The notes below the pieces were generated by a model that was given only the letters and a program-made list of their open reading frames with translations, searched no databases and was not told where the DNA came from. This document shows positions 36,480 to 49,300 of a stretch of DNA of 64,000 nt, piece after piece. The stretch is from Panorpa germanica. Lineage: Eukaryota; Arthropoda; Insecta; Mecoptera; Panorpidae. How positions within the stretch are numbered: the first letter of the stretch is position 1; every line of letters starts with the position of its first letter. The translations under genes were made by a program, and so were the position numbers. The stretch covers positions 2,914,001 through 2,978,000 of the forward strand of contig OY783219.1 in NCBI GenBank assembly GCA_963678705.1. Reading direction: 5' to 3'.

Positions 36480-37020
36480 AATGGAATGGCGATCAAGGAG
36501 GCAGAGAGGAGAAGAGAAGAAGGTGGAAGAGGAGCTAAGGAGAAGGTATAAGGAGATACAACAGCAGGAGAGAATGGGAAAAATAGAAAAAAGTAACTAC
36601 AATAAAAGATATAAAAGGTTATAAGAAAATACTGTGCCTCAGTACCTTATAGAAAAAGACATAAAACACATAAGAAGAATAGCAAGGTTTAGATTGGGAA
36701 ATGAGAAAAAAGGAAACAGATACTGGGAAAAGAGTGAGGAAAGAAAGTGTAGAGTGTGCGGAGCGAAGGACGAAACACTGGAGCACATTAAGTTTGAGGG
36801 TAAGGAAAAAGTAGCTAGCGAAAGGAATATTGGCCAGCTATTAAAGGGAGGCAGTGAAGGAAAGAGGTGGATGGCGGAAATAGTAAGAAGGAAAGGAAAA
36901 ACAGAAGAATAAATAAGTTGGTGGAGAATAATGTAAATTTAATTGTAAGTTGAAGTATATGAAATGTATTAAGAATGTAGATTGTAAAGCCGAAAGGCGA
37001 ACAATAAACAATATTTCAGG
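36480..37020 (+). mobile_element. LINE 3' end (I/R1/Jockey-like ORF2 C-terminus)
   Basis: 36634-36912 encodes RIARFRLGNEKKGNRYWEKS, then ERKCRVCGAKDETLEHIKFE, the Cys-x2-Cys...His C-terminal end typical of several insect LINE ORF2 proteins. Upstream Glu/Lys/Arg-rich coding (36490-36610) belongs to the same ORF with breaks. The tail has GTAAAGCCGAAAGGCGAACAATAAA at about 36984-37010. The family recurs on the minus strand at 19376-19890 and 22137-22483. Confidence 0.8.
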
Positions 37021-37072
37021 ATTATTTTCTATTTATCAAATAACTTTTATTTATTCACAAATATTAAATACA

Positions 37073-37101
37073 CGTCGCTTTGCGACGGGGCGAAGCGCTA
37101 G
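37073..37101 (+). mobile_element. Helitron-type 3' terminus (hairpin plus CTAG)
   Basis: A perfect 6-bp stem with 3-base loop, CGTCGC-TTT-GCGACG (37073-37087), is followed ten bases later by CTAG and then T. A short hairpin about 10-12 bases before a CTRR end, with T following, is the classical Helitron 3' terminus. The matching plus-strand 5' TC end was not identified upstream. The LINE tail and G-rich repeats immediately 5' may be inside this element. Confidence 0.65.
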
Positions 37102-37386
37102 TTTAATTAAAAAACATACCTATGTACCTAATTTTTACTGGTATGTATGCGGAGCGTCTTAGTGAATACAAAGAATACTAAACTTCGATTAAACCAACTC
37201 TGAACCAAGATGGAAACGATAGAAACATTGCCACTTGTATACCAAAAGTAGGGTTAGAAATCGGCGGCCCGTTCATTTACGCCATGTACTGTAAGTGAGC
37301 TAGACAAGTGAGCGTCACTTTAACGTATCCATAAATATGAATAGCATTACACAAAATACTTTTAAATGTTGTCAATAATGCCTCGT

Positions 37387-37880
37387 ACAGATCCGTGCGA
37401 CATAAACTTGTGACATAAACTTGCGACATCCAACATTTATATATTTTCATTCATAAGTCGACATTATTTAGACATGAGTGTACTAAATATGTTGTACTTT
37501 TAACGTACAGACTAGTGCGACATAAACATGCGACACTAATAAAACCTTTACTTATGCTATTTTAAAAAATTCTAGGTTGTATTTTTATGAAAGAAAAATA
37601 TTTCAATCCTAAGTCACACCATCTAAAGAAATTCGGTTTTTAAATATGATCTCGATCTTGAGTCTGCAGTATAATCAAACTATGTTTGACAAGGGTAATC
37701 ACGAGTTAGCAGAGACCTTGTTAAATAACTTATAACGAGTTTTATTACTTTTTGAAAGAATTTGTTCGACATATGAAAGCTTCTCACGCATTTTGTTGCA
37801 TGTCGCACTAGTGTGGACGTATTGTACAACTTCTTACAACAAATGTTAGATGTCGCATCATTAAGTAAGCACGTACGTGT
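37387..37880. mobile_element. Foldback element with nested inverted repeats
   Basis: Inner arms: GACTAGTGCGACATAAACATG at about 37510 versus its complement in GCATGTCGCACTAGTGTG at about 37797. Outer arms: GCGACATCCAACATTT at about 37424 versus AAATGTTAGATGTCGC at about 37841. The motif GTGCGACATAAAC also repeats directly within the left arm. It has no coding capacity. It is consistent with a MITE or foldback element whose superfamily I cannot name. Confidence 0.65.
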
Positions 37881-40382
37881 ACGCAGCTTAATAAAACGTA
37901 ACTCCCTCTATCATTCCACCTTTAAATGTGTAACATATCACCTCTACCTGTTTGTAATACATTGATAAATATGATATATTTAAAACGTTAAAACAACATC
38001 GATCAAATAACCCCTATTTTACAACCTCATATTAATTTTAATTCATCCTCTCACGCACAGAATGCTCTGGTGTCGCTCCGATGACCAGCTATTCGACATT
38101 GTCTGCCCTATCCTATCCTATTCTGGTCTCTATGCTCTATTTAATTGGTGTCTGTGTTCGCCAGTTGGCGTGCTACGAATATCATTAATGTTAACTTAAC
38201 GGAAGAACATTTCAATTTATTTGATAGTAAGCGATTAATGTATTTATTTTTGAATGAATTATCTGCTAAATGTGATTATTGGTACGTTTTGAAAATTTTA
38301 ATGACGTCGCTGTGTTCCGCAATGTTATGTAAATCGATCACGCTGTACACAATAAATTGTTTAATGAGTGTAAAAGGTAGTCCGCCATCTAGAGGATAAA
38401 ATGTGTTCTAATTGCTTAGATAATAGAATAATGGTCTACATAAATAAAGTTAAATGTCTGTTTCGAATATATTTGACATCTTTGACGTCTAAATTTACGT
38501 TCCATTAACATACCAACGTTAAGTATTAAATTCATTCCTCGTTTTTCTAAATAATCCTTTGGATAATTTCATAAAACTGAATTCTTTATATAGAGATATA
38601 TAGAGTTTTCCAATAGGGGCGGCTCGATGTTGTTTTGACGGTATCTGTCAAATCTTTTGTTCATGCCAAATCACCATGACACAAGTTACACGATTGAGCA
38701 GCACGTGCAAATGATATAACTTTTGCGACGAGCACATTTTTGGATAAATAGCCATTAGGGGGGGGTAAAGTAAAAACGATAAAAAAAGCATATTTTCGAT
38801 AATGTTTTTTGACGACACAGTTAATATATATCCGCGTTATATCGAAACCGAGCAGTATTGGTACCACCTTCTTATTATAAAACGGTAATAAAATGATATA
38901 AACGATATTTAAATGATAAGTTAAGTTCCCATAAAACCACTGAACTGTAATTCTTGTTAGTAAACATTACTACATAATATATCATAAGGTTTGATTTAAT
39001 AATAAAGACAATAATATAATTCATCGTTTACTTGTGCACCTTCTAAGTGATGTTTATCGCATCTTACAATGCACCAGTGAACTGCTACAGCATCCCGATC
39101 TCCCCTCGCCACTGGAAGCTATGTGCAAACGAACAATTTAATTTAATTTTCATTATCATTTACACTACAAGTATATTTTAAGTCGTTACAAAACTACAAA
39201 TGTAAACTATTAAACTTCTAACCTCACTTTAATAGTTGTAAAATCCGCATCTAGATGGCGTTGGTGGTTACTTGGTGCATCTTCTGTTACGCAAGCTGCA
39301 ATAAAATGTTCCTCTCCCTCTTCTCTCCCATTCCTAACGTACAGCATCCTCCACGCTCTATTCAATCTGCCATAACAACTTTGCTCAACGGATTGAATAA
39401 TTCAATGATTTCTCTTCCAGTTCTATTGTTGATTTTAGATTTAAATAATTCGTGAAAATTCTTTCTATTTAATTGACACGATGAAATTCTTTGATTTTAT
39501 TCCATTTTCACCGTTAAATTTCATGTTATTTTCGTTTTTATAAGCTCTATTCTGTGGCTCATTGATTTATTACGCAGTAACATTACAGGGCCCTGATCGG
39601 GTACTCATAAGGTTTCACCAACTTAACTTATTTTTCTTATGAGCGTGTTATTAGGACTTTACAACATCTTGGGCAAAATTCTACTCATAAAACTACAGAG
39701 CTAATGCGGTTAAATTCTTTGCTTTCTATCATTTAGTTATTAATTATTTTCTACATATCTCAATAACTATCTGCCCTAGTAATTGCCCTCTTTTTCTGCT
39801 ACGGCGCCCTGTGTGCACACGCTGGCACGAACATACGCTTCGTCTGACTGTAATAAGCATATAGCACGGCATGTCGCACACGGCACGTAAAGCACGTTAA
39901 TGAATATGTATTTTAAATTAAATCAAATTGTCGACGTTTTCACGGTCAATGGGCACAACATATTTTTCCGACTCGTCTTTAATTCTGCTTCCGCTTTTAT
40001 TCACTGACTGTGAAATATGAAAACGTGATTTTCGCGTGTAACTAAGTCATTTTAGAATCAACATAAGAATTTTTATTTTTATTAATATTATGTATATTTT
40101 AAATTACGAGTTGCTTTATTATTTTTCGTCTTTTATTATCTTAATACAACGAAATTAAATTTAGATTCATTCAACTCTTATAAAAGGAGTGTTTCCATTC
40201 ATAAATGGTATTTTCTATCACTTGTAAACAAGAAGAAGGTTTTTTCTTAACACACGCTCTTAATATTTAATTCTTTATGACACAATTTCACTGTAAAGCA
40301 TTATTGCTATTTTATATCAAACATAATCAAATGTTGCATGGCTCGTTACTTCACAAACTTATGCTCTCATTTTATATTTCAG
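37881..40382. other. No supported exon upstream of the first visible receptor exon
   Basis: I looked here for a signal-peptide exon and an Ig1 exon (Trp-Thr-Lys-Asp-Gly / Tyr-x-Cys type) for the receptor and found none. The acceptor of the first visible exon is at 40381-40382 (ttttatatttcag), so this is probably part of a long intron. Confidence 0.5.
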
Positions 40383-43300
40383 CTCCACCCTCGTCAATTG
40401 AAATTGAAGGCCACGCCCAGCATTCTAAAGTTGAAGTACGTGAAAATCAAGAACTTTCTTTAAGATGTATTGTCGCTAATTCGAAGCCGGCAGCGCAGAT
40501 CGTCTGGTACCGAGGAAGCGTTGAACTTAAACCAGGTGAGACTACAACAAATTTCTTAACATTTGTCTTAATTTCGTTGTTCCGGAAAATGTATGCTTTT
40601 ATTTTTAAAATTTACTATTTATGTACATCGATAAATAAGATACAAATAATGATATTTTAACATGCAAAATTAAGGAGATGTATTTCAATATAATAAATAA
40701 GAATAATACCATAAAATTTATGTGGATACCAGGACATTGTGGAATAAGAGGAAACAAAATTGCGGATAAATTGGCAAAGGAATCAATAAATTTAGAAATT
40801 GACGAAAGTGAAATTACCTTCATATGAAATTTTTAATATAATCAAGAAAGTAAACTTCAATTTGAGAAACCAAAATGTCATTAAAAAAAAGTCAGTTAAA
40901 AGGAAGAGATTATTATATGTTACATCCAAATTTAAGTAAGAAAAGATGGTTTAGAAATGAGTCCCGCAAAATTATATCAACTATAATCAGAATCAAAAGT
41001 AATCATTGTAAAACTCACCTGTCCAGCTCACCTGTACAAAATTAATATTAAATCCTACGATAGATGTCAATGTGGTGAAAAAGTAACTTTGGATCATATT
41101 ATATTTGAATGCATAAATTATAGTTTAGAAAGATCAAAATTCAATAGTGAAATATTAGATGTGATTAAAACTTTTCCTGTTAATACTAAATTTTGTTAAG
41201 TGATTCAAAATTAATTAGTGAATTATTTCAATATTTAGAAATTTGTAAAATTGAATAATAAATTGTAAAATATGTATAAAAAATGTTTGATGGTGGCTAT
41301 GACGAATAAAAGTCAAGGTAAATAAATAAATAAATATAAAAAAAAGTTACGATACGTTGGAAAAGTGTCCAATAACATAAATTGAATCCAACTTTATTTA
41401 GTGAACTCACAGCAGATCCCCAGGAAGCGGTATAAAACTTAAACAATCCATTCAACGATGATCAATACACATTATCTCTAAACTTAAACCAATTATCCAG
41501 CAGACTCCAACAGAGTTACAAACCGTATATACTCATGTAGTCGTATCTATTCAGTCTTCCCCATAAACAATCTGCAGAGTTTTCTTTCTGGATCATTTAA
41601 CTGCAACAGTTTTTCCAAGATCGAATCTGACAACCTCGCGTTACCATCATGATTTTATCTCATTTCGTAGAATCTTACTTTAGCTCTTTGAACGATTTGT
41701 TGTTACGCCTGAATACATGCATTACTACTTACTCGTATTTCTGTGTGTTCCCCCACCACCACACCATTACCATTATCCATACCCCCCACCAGTACTGCTA
41801 CCGTTAACGCCACACCATCGCGATGTCTTTGTTCTTCTTCGTTTTCTTTTACTCTTCTCTTCTTTCTGCTGAACATGTCAATAACATTTATATTATATCA
41901 AATAATAATCCGAGGGAATTGTATTATCAGTCTTCTGATTATATATTTAGGTTGGGAGTACGTTTCTATCCATTTCTGGATAATTTTCCGTAAATTGGTT
42001 ATTTCATTTCGTTTATAATGTAAAGCTTTGATATTCTTGTTTGTAACTAACACAGCTCGTCTAAAAACACAGGAATTAATGGATAAATTTGTAGGTTATA
42101 AACGTCTAAATATAATAATAAATTCAAAACGAACATTGTAACTGTATTACAAATATTATACGTCAAACAATTCGTTATTACCTTTAATATTCCACCTCCA
42201 TTTTTTTTATTGACACAACCGCTATGAAAACACCCATAGAGAATTTTAATTCAATTTTTTACATTACCTTAAAAACATGACTCGGTCGGTACGTTAAATG
42301 TACTGAACAAATTCAATGAACTAGGATGATTGTAATCAATTGCAGTACTCGTGCTATCCCCTCCATGACTCCTGACATCCTCCCTCTGTGACTACCTTAC
42401 TAACTCTCCCTCCTCCATCACCTCCTACCTGACCTAACTCAATCACGTCGATCGTCGATCGAGCCACTAGTGACTAGTGACTGGTCACAGACAGTCTCTG
42501 GTGCGATGGTTTGAATGTTTGCTGGGCTGTTAAGTGATTATTGGTGAATTAAGCGAAAGAATGGATGACTTTTTATAGTATTACCTGATTACATACATCA
42601 ATTCGTAATAAAGTCTGACATTCATAAATTACATGGTTATTTAACCCCCAGTCTCCATAGTAACATCTTTTTCAAGCGCATAACCTAGATGTTATCTTGA
42701 TTGCATACACTTCAGGCGCTTTTTATTCATCAAATAATAGTATGGGCTTTTGTCTTATGTCTTAATTTCTATAAAAGTGTACTATATATTGATAAAGTAG
42801 GTTACTACAACCTGAAATGTTCAATAATTTCTTAATAACTCCTTATATGTTAAGAAATTGTAATAATTAAAAAAGTCATTTAGTCATGCGTGTGACATCA
42901 CAACCGCTGCCAACCTTACAGATCATAAATCTCTGCTATATGTATTCAAATATCAAAATATCAAATATTATTTACAGCTATTACAAGGAACAATAAAATT
43001 TCAATATTATGTCTACCGCAAAAGGGTTAAATAAAATAAAGACTTATTATTCTTTGACTTGACTTGATTATTTCGACTACCAACAGCTACAAAACATTAG
43101 CACAACACTGACCTACTCAACAAATAAGTTACGTTAAAATACATTTCACGTCATACAAATATGGCCGACCATTTCTAGCGCTAAAACTACAATTCAAACT
43201 TTCAATTGCTATATCTTCGTCAATATTTAGATATTTAATAAAATAGACACGCCAATACACATTTATTAACATCAATTTCAATCAACAATTGTAAAATCCA

Positions 43301-46300
43301 ACACTAAAAAATGAGGACACAAGCCCCATTAACAACTTTTCGATTTTTCAACGTTTGATTGAATAAGTAGATATTATTTTACATAATACATTTTACATAT
43401 TTTTCTAACCAATTGTTCTTCAAGTACCACTTTGTGTAATTATTTTATATATGAAAAATATAAAAGCAAATTTTGAAATAAACCGGGTTAAGAGCAATCA
43501 ATTTACCGGAAACTTTTTGAAATGGATAAAAGGATTATCAGAAGTGGGATAACGTTTTCAAAAGTAATTTGTAAGTACTTGTTAAATAAATGAATGTGAT
43601 AATTAATTTCTATTGTCTTTCTATCCCATTCGGAATGGATTCCATTTTTAAACGATGTTAAATATCTTGCTTTTTATACGACCAAAAGAAATTATATTGG
43701 TTATATATTATGCATTCAATTATTGAAATTTATCCAACATATTATTATAGCCACAAGATACTAAGTTTTTTTACTTTTTAACCACAAGTTTCACTAAAAG
43801 CATAATAATTTTACGAAGCATATTCTTAACCCACATATAAATATAATTTATTAAATATTTCCATGCCGGTATTATCATAAATTTTATCTAAATCCAGTAA
43901 GTTTGCCCCACAAATCAACATTCTGACATTTAATCCATCATATCGCATCGCAGTGCACTTATTCTGCAAGTGTATAGAGCACTTAATGTGTTACAGCGTG
44001 CTTAGAGATGTGAATCAAATGGAAACATCGATGTGTGCAAAGAAAATAAATTATATGTAGAAGAGATTGCATTATATGTTTCTGCAGGCGGATTACAATG
44101 ATATCCGCTGCAACCATCGATATTTTATTCTTTCCACTAGTTATAGGAATCTACAATACATCTGTCATGTAACAGTACTTTCTTTTGCATTGAAAATGCT
44201 TTAGAAAATATATATTTCATAAAATTACTTTGGGAATTCAACTGTACATTTGTTATTTAAATCGAAATCATTCGTTCCAACAGTACAAATACAATATATA
44301 TATGTGCATGTAAAACATGGTATATACATTGAATCTAGATAATATTTAATAATAAATGAAGAATAGAAGAGTTTTATTTCCAATGACATGCTTGTTTAAA
44401 ATACAAATAAAGAGTATGTGTTATAATAATTGCATGTAGTTTAGGGTTAATGTTATTATATTTGCCTACTTTATAATCAGGCGCAAATCTTTTTATGACG
44501 TCTTTACTTATTATTATACAATCTAAATATGTATTTTTTCAGATTCACGAAAAGATGAGACAACAGAACAGCCTGGAAAACGTTTCACGGTTTCATCTAA
44601 ATTAACTTTAAAACCAAATTCTGATGATGACTACACCGAGTATAGTTGCCAGGCTAAGCACCAGGCGCTCCAACCAGATATGCCAATGAGAGCTACAGTT
44701 CAACTCTCAGTGTTATGTGAGTATCAATTCAACTTTGAATTCCTGGAGGGCCTTTAAACATTTATCATGAGATTACTGAGATAAATACATTTCTCATATG
44801 ATAAACGTTTAATCAAAACAATTATTTTCTAATCAAAGATCACAGATGATGTAACTGCTTTGGTATCCACATAGTGTCAGGCGACAGCTGGTAAACTGTG
44901 GGAGTAGTATTCTACAAACGCGTGCCTGTTGTTTGATTAAATCAATTACAATTTCTGCAATGAATTCGGTGTTGCGTTGCAAACGGAACCAAACCATTGC
45001 TTCATTATATTCTGTTATACGATGTTCATGATACAAATAACACGATTCAAAATGATTAACAAGGTCCCAGCTGTAAAGAGCATGAAAAGCTTGATGTACA
45101 TGTATACACTGCTAAATATATACCCGTTGTAAAACAATAAAGTAGTTAAAATAACATTGTTTAAAAATACAATCATTTAAAAATAAACAGTATATGTTAT
45201 AATGATTGCATGTAGTTAAGGGAGCTGTTGACTGAGTATAAAACAACATGTGTTATTATATTTGCCTATTCTTTATTCAGGCGCAAATATATTGGTGCTT
45301 GTTATAAACTAATACTGCTTACATCTAGAGTATTATGTTTGCTTAAGCAAGGTAATTTAATTTTTATAACTTAATAAAAACACAGAACAAGATATAAAAT
45401 AAACATTTATAATATAATACAAAACTAACATATTTGTTACTTTACTAACTTTAAATTTTAATATTAACTTCTGTAATACCTGACTAGAACTTTTCTAAAG
45501 CTATTTTAAACATAAATTTAGTTTCATGACGCTAACGGGCTGTCCAAGTATTTTTAATATATTCATCTGTCAATCCAGCTATAGAGAACGAACGCATTAA
45601 ATCAGTTATATACATACCCGAGATATGAATTAAATTATATGTAGAAGGGATTGTATTTTATGTTTTTGCAGGCGGATTAAAAATAATTATGTGATTTGTG
45701 TTTTTTTAGTTTATTACTACATCTCTTAATCTAAAATGGGGAACATAAAATATGGCATTAAATTTTTAATCCGTGTAAAATTAGAAATCCTTGCAAATGT
45801 TAGAAGTAGCCGAGAGTAATAAGAATATATATTATGCATTAAATAGAGAGCACTTCCGTTTTTACCTCCATTAATTTATGCTTTTAATTATTTTTAAATA
45901 TTTAACAAATAAAGAAATTACAAATAAACTTGTAGGATGAAAATCTCAGCAGTTTATTTTAAATGTACATATAAAATAAATCATTAATTTTTACTTCTAG
46001 CTTACTTTGTATTTTCACACCTTTTAAAAAGAAGTTCAATTGTATCTTTGTTCTTCTCCTACTTCTCATGATTCCATTTGTTTACACACTATTACAGTAC
46101 AACAGATGTTACAGTATTTTTAATAGTACATGCATTGCAGAATTTTTAGTCTAGAAATAAATACAATATAATTTAAACACATAAATAAAACTAAGCGTGT
46201 ATATATTTGCCTAATGTCCAGGCGCTGCATAACAATAAAACTTTACAGAATTTTGTTTTAATCCTGGTAACAATATTTGTAATTTTATATTCAGATCCTC

Positions 46301-49300
46301 CTGGTGCACCATATATCGAGGGATATACTCCTGGGGAACAAACAAGAAGGGGGCAAACAGTAGAACTGGTATGCAGAAGTCGGGGTGGTAATCCACCTGC
46401 CCAATTAATTTGGTATAAAAATGGCGAACAGATCAGAATGGCTTACAGGTATTTTTATATACATGTTGTGAATATTGCTGTTTGTATTTATTTATTTCAA
46501 CGTTTATTAATATTTGATATATATTTACTCAGAACTGCTGGAAGACTTTCTGAGAATATTTATACCTTTACCGCAGAGGCTAGTGATGATAAAGCGCGGT
46601 ACCGCTGTGAAGCTAGCAATATTATGTCAAATGCTCCATTAAAAGCTGAAATAGAACTCAGTGTCTTATGTAAGTATATTTAATATATATTTATACCTAT
46701 ATATTAACATCAATAATTAATTATAACATAATTATTTCAGTTGCCCCCGCACATGTCACCATAAGTGGTCCCAGTGAAGCCCGTGTCGGCGACCCTGTCC
46801 CCCTACAGTGCGCAACGGCCCCCTCTAATCCCACTGCTGAAGTCAAGTGGATGGTGGCAGGAAAACAAATACGAAACGCCACCACCAGGACCGTCGTGTC
46901 ACCAGACGGTACGCTGAAATTAATTTATTTATATTATCCTCATATAATCCACCTTCATAATTTTATTTATCTATTTATTTCCTTTGGATATAATCCATCA
47001 TCTTCATTCAATTATAATTTAATACGAAATTAAATATTTATTTAAATTTTTCCACTTTTATTATTAGCTCGCACTCGGATGCTATATTGTAATTCTAATA
47101 TAGATCTAAATACGAATGAAATAATGTTGACTCAATTTCAATCTAGCCGCGAATATGTAAATAGTATTTATGCTAATAACGCCTGATGTTTTAATGTGTG
47201 GTTTAAAGCAAACAAAACAACTGCTAAAGTTATGTTAAGTAATTAAACGTATTATTCTCTTATATTCAAATCATGTAAATGCTCACATATATTTACAAGC
47301 GATTTTGAAATATGTAAATGTTATAATTTATCATTTACATTTAAAGACTTCTGAAAGATTAATTAGTATTTTTAATACTCTTTTAGAAATGTGTTCGTTC
47401 CATTTCTTAGTGAATTTATTGAAGTAGATATATCTTCACAATATATCGGATAAATTACTTTTTAAAAAAAGTCTTAATTTCCAACATACATCAAAGAACA
47501 AGCTGCTAAAAGCTCCGATATCTCTTGACGATACATCTTGACTAACAGCGCTATTTACAAGTGCAGCTACAGACAGAGATATAGAGTATGTACTGTTTCT
47601 AAATTGTAATTTAGAGTAACTGCATCGCATCTATTATTTTAGGTGGATGGGTCACTACCTCCAACATCACAGCTGTTGTGGAGCCCAACACTAGGTCCCT
47701 GGTGGTCATTTGTCACGGACTGAACATGCAACTAACGGAAAACGTCGTCAGCACACACACAGTGAATGTTTTGTGTAAGTATTCCACTATATCTCTGTTG
47801 AATTATTATCTTGAAAGTATTTTCAGAAACACCCTATAAATATATTGTTAAGATTTTCATCTAACAATCTATTGGAAATAAATCATGTTTTAAATGTTCT
47901 TTTTCTTAACCTTTGTGTAGATCCACCCTCTCCGCCTTTGATCACTGGCTACTTGGAGGGTTCTGTCATACCTGCGGGCTCTGTTCAAAGATTACTTTGC
48001 GTTTCATCTGGTGGAAATCCTTTGGCATCTCTTACTTGGTTCAAAAACGATAAGAAGGTATTTTACAAGATATTCATTAAAAATTTCCTTTATTCTTTAT
48101 CTTGATTAATATTTTACATCTAAATATCTATTTCAAATAAGTATATAGCTCCTATCAGATGTTGTCTGCCTTTGTTAAAGATGTAATTTATTATTTTTGT
48201 ACTAAATTAAACAATGTTTTTTATTATGTTTCAGATAAATTCTGTTCTAAAAACAAACGAGAAATCAGTATCCGCTGAATTAACAATTCTCGCAAACGTA
48301 ACTGATAATCTTGCGAGATATAGATGCGAAGCTGCAAATTCAGCGACAGAAATTCCATTGTTTGAGACAACAATACTAAGTGTTCATTGTAAGAAATTAT
48401 TATCTATATTGTTAAATCTTTTATATTATAAATTAATAAAGTGTTTATGTTTATGAAATTAATGGTAAAATAATTTTAGTTGCGCCGGAAGTTGTTAAGA
48501 TTCGAACAGAACCGTCTGAATGGAAGCCTGGCACTCAGGCGACTTTAATTTGTGATAGTAGCTCTAGTAATCCTCCAGCTAAACTGTCATGGTGGCAAGA
48601 TGGGATCCCAGTCTTAGGTAACTTATACAAAAACATACTTCACTTTTTCCAAGTTACATCTTTTCATATTGTAATTAAATTTTAGGATCAGCTAATAATA
48701 CCAAAGCTGGTTTACATGGAGGTACAGTATCTTCCATAGAAATGAAGTTAAATGTCACACAAGATATGAACGGACTGGTATATACATGCCAGGCGACTAA
48801 TGAAGCATTACAACGAAGTATTCACGAGACTGTCACCCTGCAAGTGCTATGTGAGTTATCTTGTTCATAACAATGTATTATTGTTAATTGTAGACTAGAT
48901 ATATCTACTAAATAATTGTCAACAGTTATGTTGTAAGCTAGTGATTTATATATCTGAGGTTACATTACTACTACCCTAAAATATAGGCAACATTTTTAAC
49001 ATATTACATTTAGTATATTACTTGTATTTCTCTTACACGTGAAAGCCGCATTTCTACCTAAATTAAATAGATTTAATTATATTACAGATCCACCAACATT
49101 TCATGAACATGATTCAATAACTACAGGAGTGGAAGGTGAAAGTCTTTTAGTTTCTTTAACTGCAAATGGAAATCCTCAGTCAATAACATATACTTGGGTG
49201 AAGGATGGGTTGCCTATTACTCAGGCGGGATCAGGAACAGGTACAATATTTTACATTTAAATAGCATGTTTTATATTTCTTTTATAAATGTTTCTATAAA

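Noticed and set aside
1-40382. Signal-peptide and Ig1 exons of the receptor
   Set aside because: I scanned for the expected Trp-Thr-Lys-Asp-Gly and Tyr-x-Cys signatures and found none. They may lie upstream of the window or have been missed by eye.
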